Below are positions 44,583 through 52,274 of a stretch of DNA of 64,000 nt, in pieces. Made by a program: the position numbers and the translations under genes. The stretch is from assembly GCA_016195325.1 (NCBI GenBank), contig JACPZX010000030.1, forward strand, positions 39,043 through 103,042. The letters run 5' to 3'. The first letter of the stretch is position 1; every line of letters starts with the position of its first letter. Under the pieces are notes generated by a model. It ran no database searches and was not told where the DNA came from. It worked only from the letters and a program-made list of their open reading frames with translations. Source of the stretch: Acidobacteriota bacterium. GTDB lineage: Bacteria > Acidobacteriota > Polarisedimenticolia > JACPZX01.

Positions 44583-45290
44583 CTACTGCGCCGAGTTGAA
44601 CAACTGCAGGTGGCTCGCCATCCCCATGAACCAGAGCATCGGCAGGCTGAGCCACGTGTTCATCCGCGACGCGAGGAAGGCGCGGCGGGCGAGCTTGGCG
44701 GCCTCGGGGGGCATCGCCGTCCCCTTGTCGCGGGCCTCCGTCGTCCACGCGATGATCCTCTTCTGGTGCGGCCAGATGATCCCCCAGACGTTCAGGAGCA
44801 TCAGCGTGCCGAGCCCTCCGCCCAGACCAATCGACATCGTCCGGTTCGTCGGGAAGCCCGCGCCGGCCACCTTCACGAGCGCGAAGCCCATCACCGCGAC
44901 CAGCACCGCCACGATGACGCCAATCACCATGCCGTTGTTCAGCGCTCCGGAGACGGGATTCAGGAGTCCTCGGATGATTCCCCACGTCACGAGCCAGATG
45001 ACCAGCCACATCCCGAGGGCCCCGTGGCGCCCCTTCTCCGCACCGATGATCCACGCGAAGTAGATGAATCCGGTGAGCCAGGTCCCCACGGCCCCCCAAC
45101 GGAAGAAGTAGAGGACGCGGGGCATCAGCTCGGGGACGACCTTGTTCTTCGTCGGGCCGTCGAGCGCCTTCATGAAGTTCACGTTCACGAGGTTGAAGTA
45201 GTAGAGAAGGCCGATCCAGGTGATCCCGAAGAGGAAATGGAGCCACCTGAGCAGGAATTGAACGAAATTGGCAACATTCTCCGGATCCAT
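44583..45290 (-). CDS. PuuD-like (urate hydroxylase N-terminal) membrane protein
   Basis: The 235-residue protein has about seven membrane segments and the PuuD/DUF989 features: RWLHFLFGITWIGLLYYFN (about 15-33), KVVPELMPRVLYFFRWGAVG (about 50-70) and LLNVWGIIWPHQKRIIAW (about 175-195). Full PuuD urate hydroxylases carry a C-terminal cytochrome c domain; here it is absent. The start lies 63 bases from the upstream secreted protein's stop. The downstream cupredoxin-like gene may replace the cytochrome. The alternative is a redox membrane protein unrelated to urate. No purine-catabolism genes flank it. Confidence 0.75.
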   Translation of the reverse strand: MDPENVANFVQFLLRWLHFLFGITWIGLLYYFNLVNVNFMKALDGPTKNKVVPELMPRVLYFFRWGAVGTWLTGFIYFAWIIGAEKGRHGALGMWLVIWLVTWGIIRGLLNPVSGALNNGMVIGVIVAVLVAVMGFALVKVAGAGFPTNRTMSIGLGGGLGTLMLLNVWGIIWPHQKRIIAWTTEARDKGTAMPPEAAKLARRAFLASRMNTWLSLPMLWFMGMASHLQLFNSAQ

Positions 45291-45351
45291 CGTGTCGTTC
45301 CTCCGCTGAAAGCCGCACGCTACGAACGGCGGCTCGGCTTGTCAACAATCG

Positions 45352-46128
45352 TCATTGAGGCGACGAGGCGGGGGCCGCCGGCGCCGCGGGCCGGGAGAGC
45401 GTGATCGTGGCCGCGACGCGAAGGCTCTGAGACGGCACGTAGCCTCGAGGCGGCTCGAAGCCGACCGCCTTCGCCACGATTCCCTCGACCTCGATCCACG
45501 TCGCGCCGTCGAGGCTCCGCACCCGGCCGCGGTACTTCAGCTCCGTCCCTCCCTCGACCATCACGGCCCCGCTGAGGATGGGGGTGGATTCGCCGTCCCT
45601 CTGCCCCGCGAGCCCGATTTGCTCGCGCGTTCGCTCCGAAGTGATCTCGCCGACACCCCTCAGCCGGATCGGATTCACGGCCGCGGCCACGTAGTACCGG
45701 GCCGTCTCGACGCTCTCCAGGAACGGGCACGGGATGGGGGCGGGGCGCGCGTCGAGCTGGACGAGGATCCGGTCCCCCACCAGGAGGAAATCGCTGATCG
45801 GGACCCTGTCCATGCCGCATCCGCTCAGAAGGCCGAGCATCTCACCGCTGTAGCCGATTCCCTCCGACTTGGCGGTGAGCGCGAAGACGGCCTTGCCGGA
45901 GCCCATGAGCGTCCCGGACAGGCCTCCGGGCTGGCCCGAGGGCTTCACCTCGACGTCCAGCGGGGCTCCGTCCACGGGGCTGGCGAGGCGCCAGACCCCG
46001 GTCAGCGTCTCCCCCGCCTTGAGAACCTTGAAGTCGAGCGGAGGCTTGCCTCCCGGAGCAGCCAGCGCCGGGAGGGACACGAGGATCAGCAGAATCGCCG
46101 CCCGCAGAGTCCCCGTTAGCCTCGACAC
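45352..46128 (-). CDS. secreted hypothetical protein
   Basis: I do not recognise this 258-residue protein. It has a signal peptide (MSRLTGTLRAAILLILVSLP, cleavage near ALAAPG) and an otherwise soluble beta-rich body with two Cys in GLLSGCGMD and APIPCPFLE. A Pro/Ala tail ends it. It is upstream of the PuuD-like gene and on the same strand (61 bases apart), so the three may form an operon. The function is unknown. Confidence 0.6.
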   Translation of the reverse strand: MSRLTGTLRAAILLILVSLPALAAPGGKPPLDFKVLKAGETLTGVWRLASPVDGAPLDVEVKPSGQPGGLSGTLMGSGKAVFALTAKSEGIGYSGEMLGLLSGCGMDRVPISDFLLVGDRILVQLDARPAPIPCPFLESVETARYYVAAAVNPIRLRGVGEITSERTREQIGLAGQRDGESTPILSGAVMVEGGTELKYRGRVRSLDGATWIEVEGIVAKAVGFEPPRGYVPSQSLRVAATITLSRPAAPAAPASSPQ

Positions 46129-46153
46129 GCCAGCATCTTACTACCTTTTCCCC

Positions 46154-46182
46154 TTGACGCCCGCGTCACTCCACGGTATACA
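46154..46182 (+). promoter_or_regulatory. promoter of the 46301 gene
   Basis: TTGACG (46154-46159) and TATACA (46177-46182) are separated by exactly 17 bases. The 5' leader to the ATG is about 110 bases. Confidence 0.7.
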
Positions 46183-46300
46183 AACTCAACTCTTTCCCTG
46201 CCCGCTTGAGATCTGTCCCTTGGGATGCGGGGGTTCGCGGCTCCGGTTGGCCCCGGCGAGCCGGCTCAGGATTCCCCGCGAGAGGTTGGGTCCGCGCGCG

Positions 46301-47767
46301 ATGAAGCCGAACGACCGCCGACTCTTGATCACCGTCGCCCTTCTGGTGGGGTTTTCGACCCTGCCTTACGGCGCGACGGCCGGAAACGGGACCTACGTCG
46401 TCAACGTCGTCGACGCGAACTCCGGCGTCGGCGTCGGGGTGTACACGGCGACCACCGATGTCCTCCACCCCGTGACCCTCGCCTACGGCCCGCAGAATGT
46501 CCTGTTCGGCGGGAACGCCCCCTCGAGCTCCTGGTCGACCATCCACTCGTTCACTTCGGACACCACCTACACGCAGCGCAAGGGGCAGTCGATCGTCGGC
46601 TCCTCGCCGACGCCCTTCATCCTCGAGGACTTCGTGGTCCCCGGGCAGGCGGCGACTCCGGTGGGGACGACCGGCTTCCAGACGCACTACATGATCGTCA
46701 ACCAGGGAAGCGGCAACGGCCCCGACGACAGCCTCGACGTCTTCCAGACGGTGCGCGCTGTGGGAACCAACTTCAACGATTCGGCGGTCGAGCTGACCAC
46801 CCAGGTCTTCAACGTCGGGAACCACACCACGCAGATCGGCGTCCGCTACTTCCTGGATTTCGAGATCGGCGGGGGCGAGGACGGTCCGGCTTTCCAGTTG
46901 AAGGGCCCGAACGGACCCGTCCAGGTCCTCGAGCAGAACCTGCCCGTGCCACCGGCGCTCACCTTCGAGGTGCAGGACAACAACGACCCCAACGACCCCA
47001 TCTGCCAGTTCGGGGCGTTCAACACTCCGTTCCCGTTCTTCACCGTCGGCGGCTCGGTGCGAGGCCCGTCGCGGTTCCTGCCCACGGCGCCGACCCTTCT
47101 CCAGTTCGTCGCGTGGCCTCTCGTCTCCGGACTTCCCGGCAAGTCCGCCTTCTTCGCGGCGCAGGACGCCTTCTTCTACAGCCCCGCTCCGGTCGACGCG
47201 GCGACGTGCGTCACCTCCTATGACGACAGCGGCGCGAACTACTTCTGGGGGGAGTCGGCCGGAAACGCGATCACGCTGGCGCCCGGGCAGGGAGCCTCCG
47301 TCTCGGCCTATCTCTTCGCGTTCCTTCCGGGGCAGTCCCCCTCGTTCCCGCCGGGCATCGTCGAGATCTGCAACGACGGCATCGACAACGACGGGGACGG
47401 GAAGATCGACGCCGCGGACGGAGACTGCGGCCCGCTCTCCGTCACGCTGGCGTCGTTCGATGCGCGCCCGGGCCGGAGGGGCGTGTCCCTCACCTGGGCC
47501 ACCGGGAGCGAGCCCGACAACGCGGGCTTCCTCGTGATGCGATCGAGCTCGCCGAACGGCCCCTTCGCGCAGGCGACGCCGTTCATGATTCCGGCTCGCG
47601 GGAGCGACGTCTCCGGAGCGAGCTACTCGTTCGAGGACCGCGCCGTGAGCCGGAAGAGGCTCTACTACTACAAGCTCGTCGACGTGGATCTCAGCGGCAA
47701 CCGGACGGAGCACGGGCCGCTCGCCGCGTCCCTCGGCGATCCCAAGCCGGAGCGCCGCAAGCGCTGA
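46301..47767 (+). CDS. secreted protein with MopE-like motif
   Basis: The 488-residue protein has a signal peptide (LLITVALLVGFSTLPYGATA). Residues about 25-340 form a beta-rich domain of unknown family (YVVNVVDANSGVGVGVYTAT, FQTHYMIVNQGSGNGPDDSL). A MopE-type calcium motif follows (VEICNDGIDNDGDGKIDAAD, about 350), then a fibronectin-like domain (ASFDARPGRRGVSLTWATGS, LYYYKLVDVDLSGNRTEHGP). The last part matches the LTWATGSEPDNAGF module common in secreted proteins of soil bacteria. It is probably an extracellular or surface protein. No partner is visible. Confidence 0.75.
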   Translation: MKPNDRRLLITVALLVGFSTLPYGATAGNGTYVVNVVDANSGVGVGVYTATTDVLHPVTLAYGPQNVLFGGNAPSSSWSTIHSFTSDTTYTQRKGQSIVGSSPTPFILEDFVVPGQAATPVGTTGFQTHYMIVNQGSGNGPDDSLDVFQTVRAVGTNFNDSAVELTTQVFNVGNHTTQIGVRYFLDFEIGGGEDGPAFQLKGPNGPVQVLEQNLPVPPALTFEVQDNNDPNDPICQFGAFNTPFPFFTVGGSVRGPSRFLPTAPTLLQFVAWPLVSGLPGKSAFFAAQDAFFYSPAPVDAATCVTSYDDSGANYFWGESAGNAITLAPGQGASVSAYLFAFLPGQSPSFPPGIVEICNDGIDNDGDGKIDAADGDCGPLSVTLASFDARPGRRGVSLTWATGSEPDNAGFLVMRSSSPNGPFAQATPFMIPARGSDVSGASYSFEDRAVSRKRLYYYKLVDVDLSGNRTEHGPLAASLGDPKPERRKR

Positions 47768-47801
47768 GCTGGACGAGGCAACGGCGTCCGGCGACGCGGG
47801 C

Positions 47802-47830
47802 TTGACACGCCGCGCCGCCCCCGCGCTAAT
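47802..47830 (+). promoter_or_regulatory. promoter of the YchF-like gene
   Basis: A perfect TTGACA (47802-47807) is followed after 17 bases by GCTAAT (47825-47830). The distance to the TTG start is about 45 bases. Confidence 0.55.
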
Positions 47831-47874
47831 CACGAGGACATCGGCCCCGCTTCCACATCCCAGGGAGATCCTCG

Positions 47875-48741
47875 TTGAAACTCGGAATCTTCGGCTTCCC
47901 GCAGGTGGGCAAGACCTCGCTCTTCAATCTCCTGACCGGAACGGTCGCCGCCGCGCGGCGCGCCGATCCGAACGTCGGGGTCGCGCGCGTCCCCGACCCG
48001 CGGCTCGATCGCCTCTCCGGCATGTTCCATCCCAGGAAGACGACCGCCGCGACCTTCGAGTGCGTGGACATCGTCGGCCTCCACCGGGGTGAGGCCGCCT
48101 CGTCTCTCAACCTCGCCGTCCTCAAGCCGGTGGACGCGCTCGCGCACGTCGTCCGCGGATTCGAGGACGCGGCCCTGGCGCACTCCGAGGGATCGATCGA
48201 CGCCGCGCGCGATGTCGAGAACATGGACATGGAGCTGATCTTCGCCGATCTCGACACGGTCACGAAGCGCGTGGATCGCCTGAAGCAGAACCTCGCGAAG
48301 ATGGCACGGGGCCTCACCGGGCTCGAGGGGAAGCCGCAGGTGGCGGCGCTCGCGGTGTCGCTCCGGATCGAGATGGAGATGTCGCAGCTCCCCGAGAAGG
48401 ACGCCGCCGCCTTCCGCGCCGACCTGGGGATCGCGGAGTCGGCGCTCGCCCGGGTGCTCCGGGGCGCCTTCGACCTTCTGGGGCTCGTCTCGTTCTACAC
48501 CGTCGGGGAGGACGAGTGCCGCGCCTGGCCGCTCCGGCGAGGCAGCCCCGCCGTGAAGGCGGCCGGCGCCATCCACACCGACATCGAGAAGGGGTTCATC
48601 CGGGCCGAGGTAACCGCGTACGATCGGTTCCTGGAGGCCGGCTCGTTTCCCGTCGCGCGCGACAGGGGCTGGTTCCGGCTGGAGGGGAAGGAGTACGTCG
48701 TCCTGGACGGGGACATCGTCCACTTCCGCTTCGCCAACTGA
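47875..48741 (+). CDS. YchF/Obg-like P-loop protein lacking the G4 region
   Basis: This 288-residue protein resembles the ribosome-associated ATPase YchF, which is about 363 residues. It has the P-loop GFPQVGKTSLFNLLTG (7-22), PDPRLDRLSGMFHPRKTTAA, a G3-like FECVDIVGL and the complete C-terminal TGS-like domain (AWPLRRGSPAVKAAGAIHTD, IEKGFIRAEVTAYDRF, DGDIVHFRF). The family segment from about 150 to 215 with the NxxE nucleotide-specificity motif and part of the coiled coil is absent. The KGxSKGEGLG loop after G3 is also altered. It may be a second, divergent YchF. TTG 47875 has GGGAG 7 bases before. Confidence 0.82.
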   Translation: MKLGIFGFPQVGKTSLFNLLTGTVAAARRADPNVGVARVPDPRLDRLSGMFHPRKTTAATFECVDIVGLHRGEAASSLNLAVLKPVDALAHVVRGFEDAALAHSEGSIDAARDVENMDMELIFADLDTVTKRVDRLKQNLAKMARGLTGLEGKPQVAALAVSLRIEMEMSQLPEKDAAAFRADLGIAESALARVLRGAFDLLGLVSFYTVGEDECRAWPLRRGSPAVKAAGAIHTDIEKGFIRAEVTAYDRFLEAGSFPVARDRGWFRLEGKEYVVLDGDIVHFRFAN

Positions 48742-48777
48742 TCGGGGGACCGTCCCCGGCGGGCGCGCGCGCCCGGT

Positions 48778-51510
48778 CTACGGGCAGGCTGGATGCGTGT
48801 TGCGCGCCGCCGAGCCGTAGGTGGCGGTTCCGCAGGCGTTGCCCGGCGTCACCATGTAGTAGAAGACGACTCCGAGCGCCGGCGTCCCGTTCATGGGCGC
48901 CTGGCCCGTCGTCACGCTCGGCTGACAGGTTCCCGCCGGGAAGCTCAGGCTGCCCCCCGAGGTGATCTGGCCGGTCGCCACCTGGTACCGCGTCCCGGAG
49001 CCGATCGCCTGCGCCGTCCACGTCATCTGCTGCGGCGCCCCGTCGAACGCCGAGACGTCCTGGATCTCGACAGGGACGCCGAAGGCCGTCGCGTCGAGCG
49101 GCGCGCAATCGGAGGCGTCGAGCGTGCCGTCGTTGTCGTCGTCGGGGTCGATGCAGTCCTTGGCGCCGTCCGAGTCGGTGTCCGGGAACCCCTCGTCGAC
49201 CTGGTTGTTGCAGTTGTTGTCGTGACCGTCGCAGATCTCGGCCGCCGGGAGGACCGAGCCGACGCACTGCACGCTGGCGCTGAGGCACTGCGTTGAGCCC
49301 AGCCGGCAGTCGCCCACGTTCGACACGCCGCAGAGGACGCCGCCGCCGGGATTTCCTTCATCCACCGTTCCGCTGCAGTTGTTGTCGAGGCCGTCGCAGA
49401 CCTCGGCGCGGAACGGGGAGACGTTCGGGTCGACGTCGTTGCAGTCGAGATCGGACGGCGAGCCGTCGAAGTCGAGATCCCGGATGTTCGTGGGGCAGAC
49501 GCTGACGGATCGCGCCGAGTCGCGGAGCGCGGACCCGTAGGTTCCCGTGCCGCAGTTGTTCGCATCCCGGATGAAGTAGTACCAGCCGTTCCCCAACGGA
49601 GGCGTCGGGCGACTGTCCTGCCAGGTTCCGCCGGCCGTCGACTGGGCGACGCAGAAATCCTCCTGGAATCCTCCGCGCGCCTGGATGCGCGTCAGAAGTC
49701 CGGAGACGATCTCGTAGTGCGTCCCGCTCCCGATGTTCTGGACGTCGTACGTGATGGTCGTCGGGGAGCTTCCCGAAGCCAGGACGTTCGTGATCTCTGC
49801 CGGATTTCCGAACGCGGTCACGTCGAGGGGCGCGCAATCGGAGCCGTCGAGGACGCCGTCGTTGTCGTCGTCGGGGTCCACGCAGTTCGCCAGGGCGTCG
49901 CCGTCCGTGTTCGGGAATCCCTCGTCGATCAGCCCGTTGCAGTTGTCGTCGACGCCGTTGCAGACCTCGGTCTGCGGCACGCAGGGTGGGCGCCACTCGT
50001 AGGCGCCCACGTCGTTGTCGCCGGCCTGCGGGTTGTTGGGGATGCCGTTGCCGTCGAACCCGCGCGCCGTGTTGTCCTTGTCGACGGCCGGCGCCCTCGA
50101 GGCGAACGCCCGGTCGATGACCGGCGAGTTCGGGTTCACGTGGTAGTCGCGCGCTGGCTCGTTGACGTAGTTGGGATCGAGCGTGAAGTTGCCGTTGGTC
50201 GTGAAGAAGGTGGCATCGGTGATATCGCCGGCCACCTGGTTCTTCTGGTTGCCGAAGACGTCGTTCGCCTCGAGGGTGGTGCTCGGGGTGGTTCCGTTGT
50301 CCTGTTTGTAGATGCCACCGCCCTCGCCGGCGATCATGAGGTGGTTGCCGGTGATGAGGTTGTTCGAGATAATCGTGGGAAGCGTGACGTCGCTGAGGCC
50401 GGTGAAGAGACCGGCCCCCTGCTGTCCCGTGTTCCCCGTGATCGTGTTGTTGACGATCTTCGACTTGTTCAGGTAGTTGTAGACACCGGCGCCCCGGTAC
50501 GTCGTGTTCCCCACGATGACGTTGTTGCTGACCACCGCCTGCTGCACCGTGTTCAGGATGCTGCCCACACCGACTCCGCCGCCGTACGTATCCCCGATGT
50601 TGTCCGCGATCAGGTTTCTGTCGACGAGGGGCGTGCCCGGGTTGTTCGCGTCGGGGGGAAAGATCATGACGCCGCCGCCACCGCCGACGGAGAAGGCGAT
50701 GTTCGGATCGCCCCCCCAGTTGCTCTGAATCGTGTTGGCGATGATCTGCGGGTTCGAGAAGAAGCCCGAGTAGACGCCTCCGCCGTAGCCGTACGTGACC
50801 GCCGTTGAGATCCCAGGAGCCGGAACGGCCCTGTTTCCCGTGATGACGTTGTTCGTGATGACCGGCGCGCCGAACGAGACGTAGATCCCCGCGCCGTCGA
50901 ACTCGCGGCGCGACGGAGATACGTTCAGGATCACGTTGTTCTCGATGATGTTGTTGCGAATCGTCGGGGAGCTGAAAACGTAGATTCCCCCTCCGCCGAC
51001 CACCGTATTCGGGGACGGAACCGCCTGTCCGCCTCCCCCGGTAATCGTGAACCCGTCGAGGACCGTGGTCGGGGTGTGGCCGGAGCCAAACGTGACGACC
51101 GAGCACTGAGTCCCGGTCCGCTTGGTGCAGAAGGCAGAGTCGGTGCACGGCTTCCCGGCGGAGTTGATCGTCGTCACCGCGGCTCCGCCCGACGATATCA
51201 CGCTGACGTTCGGCCTCATGCGGATGGCTTCGGGGTAGGTCCCGGGGAGAACGCTGACGACGTCTCCCGAGACGCCGACGCAGATCGCGTCCTGGATGTG
51301 GCAGTAGGGGCTGGCGAGCGACCCGGACCCGGTCGCGGGACAGGTGTTGTCGTCGACGTAGATCGTCGCGGCGCCGGCGGGTGAGGCGACCAGCACGACG
51401 GCGAGAAACGCCGCCCCGAGCGCAGGGAGAACTCCCCGTCGCAGGGACTCGGCATCCCACGCGGTTGCTCTTGCGAATGGAATCATGGCCTCTGGAGCCG
51501 GAGCGCTCAT
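48778..51510 (-). CDS. secreted right-handed beta-helix protein with MopE and TSP3-like motifs
   Basis: The 910-residue exported protein has a signal peptide (LPALGAAFLAVVLVASPAGA) and a parallel beta-helix of NNxI/TGNxA-type coils (about 55-500), for example NNVIVGNTTYRGAGVYNYLN. A C-terminal part holds three MopE-type motifs (EVCNGVDDNCNGLIDEG, EVCDGLDNNCSGTVDEG, EICDGHDNNCNNQVDEG) and two DPDDDNDGxLDxSDCAPLD calcium repeats. A roughly 110-residue block with IGSGTxY and GTYG features occurs twice, pointing to internal duplication. It probably acts at the cell surface or outside. The signal start may be Met 9 instead of Met 1. Confidence 0.85.
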   Translation of the reverse strand: MSAPAPEAMIPFARATAWDAESLRRGVLPALGAAFLAVVLVASPAGAATIYVDDNTCPATGSGSLASPYCHIQDAICVGVSGDVVSVLPGTYPEAIRMRPNVSVISSGGAAVTTINSAGKPCTDSAFCTKRTGTQCSVVTFGSGHTPTTVLDGFTITGGGGQAVPSPNTVVGGGGIYVFSSPTIRNNIIENNVILNVSPSRREFDGAGIYVSFGAPVITNNVITGNRAVPAPGISTAVTYGYGGGVYSGFFSNPQIIANTIQSNWGGDPNIAFSVGGGGGVMIFPPDANNPGTPLVDRNLIADNIGDTYGGGVGVGSILNTVQQAVVSNNVIVGNTTYRGAGVYNYLNKSKIVNNTITGNTGQQGAGLFTGLSDVTLPTIISNNLITGNHLMIAGEGGGIYKQDNGTTPSTTLEANDVFGNQKNQVAGDITDATFFTTNGNFTLDPNYVNEPARDYHVNPNSPVIDRAFASRAPAVDKDNTARGFDGNGIPNNPQAGDNDVGAYEWRPPCVPQTEVCNGVDDNCNGLIDEGFPNTDGDALANCVDPDDDNDGVLDGSDCAPLDVTAFGNPAEITNVLASGSSPTTITYDVQNIGSGTHYEIVSGLLTRIQARGGFQEDFCVAQSTAGGTWQDSRPTPPLGNGWYYFIRDANNCGTGTYGSALRDSARSVSVCPTNIRDLDFDGSPSDLDCNDVDPNVSPFRAEVCDGLDNNCSGTVDEGNPGGGVLCGVSNVGDCRLGSTQCLSASVQCVGSVLPAAEICDGHDNNCNNQVDEGFPDTDSDGAKDCIDPDDDNDGTLDASDCAPLDATAFGVPVEIQDVSAFDGAPQQMTWTAQAIGSGTRYQVATGQITSGGSLSFPAGTCQPSVTTGQAPMNGTPALGVVFYYMVTPGNACGTATYGSAARNTHPACP

Positions 51511-51600
51511 GTCCCCCAGGTCGTAGCGATCGCCGACGCGGTCTGCCCACCCCGCCGGGAACCAGAGAAGTGACTGCGGATCTTCGTGAGAGTTCGGATA

Positions 51601-51628
51601 GTTATACCGCCATCCTAGGCCGAGTCAA
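51601..51628 (-). promoter_or_regulatory. promoter of the beta-helix protein gene
   Basis: On the minus strand TTGACT (51628-51623) and TATAAC (51606-51601) are separated by 16 bases. The 5' leader to ATG 51510 is about 85 bases. Confidence 0.7.
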
Positions 51629-51657
51629 GAGAATCGTTGGGAGTTCGACGCGGAGTC

Positions 51658-51670
51658 ACCGTCCGACGGT
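51658..51670. promoter_or_regulatory. palindrome ACCGTC-C-GACGGT
   Basis: A perfect 6-base inverted repeat around a single C lies 30 bases upstream of the -35 box of the beta-helix gene. It may be an operator; no regulator is adjacent. Confidence 0.35.
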
Positions 51671-51814
51671 CGCAAAATCCGACGCGTTCCAGAATTTTGC
51701 ATAAACTCGATACAGGAGGCAGGGTAGGGATCTGATTGTTCCGATGGCATCTTGACGCATCGTTCGCGCTCCTACCTGACCACTTTTCCGATCCCTGGCG
51801 CAGCAATTTCACCC

Positions 51815-51842
51815 TTGACAGGCTTGGATTTCGCGGTACATT
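51815..51842 (+). promoter_or_regulatory. promoter of the Cys-rich protein gene
   Basis: A perfect TTGACA (51815-51820) and TACATT (51837-51842) are separated by 16 bases, about 57 bases before the ATG. Confidence 0.7.
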
Positions 51843-51899
51843 GCTGGCCTAATTCGGCCTTCATGAGGGCAGTATTCCCGGGTGAGGAGGGGTTGAGGC

Positions 51900-52205
51900 A
51901 TGCGAAATATCCGGAAGCACGCGCTGATGCTGGGTGTGGCCATGATGTTCCTGGCGGTCACGGGCCTGGCGATCAGCAGTCAGGCGGGCAGGGACTTCCA
52001 GCGCTGCGTCCAGTCGTGTAACACGTCGCACAACACCTGCAACGCGCAGTGCAATACCGACTGCAAGGCGCTGTGCAACAACGTCTCGACTTGCACGAAC
52101 CCGTGCATCGTGAACTGCAAGACGACGACCTGCGATCCGACGCTGGACGAGTGCAAGGCGATGTGCCATGCCATCAAGGATGGAGGCTCGCCGACCGAGC
52201 CCTAG
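51900..52205 (+). CDS. small secreted Cys-rich protein
   Basis: I do not recognise the family. The 101-residue protein has a signal peptide (LMLGVAMMFLAVTGLAISSQ, cleavage before GRDF). The mature part has 12 cysteines in about 50 residues, with repeated CxxxC spacing (CVQSC, CNAQC, CNTDC, CKALC, CTNPC) and a QRC start. It could bind metal or form a disulfide-rich toxin or adhesin. ATG 51900 has GGAGGGG about eight bases upstream. It has its own promoter and a strong terminator, so it is a single-gene unit with probably high expression. Confidence 0.75.
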   Translation: MRNIRKHALMLGVAMMFLAVTGLAISSQAGRDFQRCVQSCNTSHNTCNAQCNTDCKALCNNVSTCTNPCIVNCKTTTCDPTLDECKAMCHAIKDGGSPTEP

Positions 52206-52234
52206 TCAGCTGCAAGTCGGTTCAAGAGAATCCG

Positions 52235-52274
52235 CCCCCGCCGTGGAGAGAGACCCGGCGGGGGTTATTCTTTT
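52235..52274 (+). terminator. Rho-independent terminator after the Cys-rich gene
   Basis: CCCCCGCCG (52235-52243) pairs perfectly with CGGCGGGGG (52256-52264) around a 12-base loop, followed by TTATTCTTTT. It covers the stop codon of the convergent TPR gene at 52265. Confidence 0.85.

Larger units (their letters stand above)
51511..51899. other. divergent control region between the beta-helix and Cys-rich genes
   Basis: This 389-base gap has no gene I can support. It holds two divergent promoters (51601-51628 on minus, 51815-51842 on plus) and a 13-base palindrome (51658-51670). The middle (51671-51814) is less GC-rich than its surroundings and shows no further structure. Confidence 0.6.
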
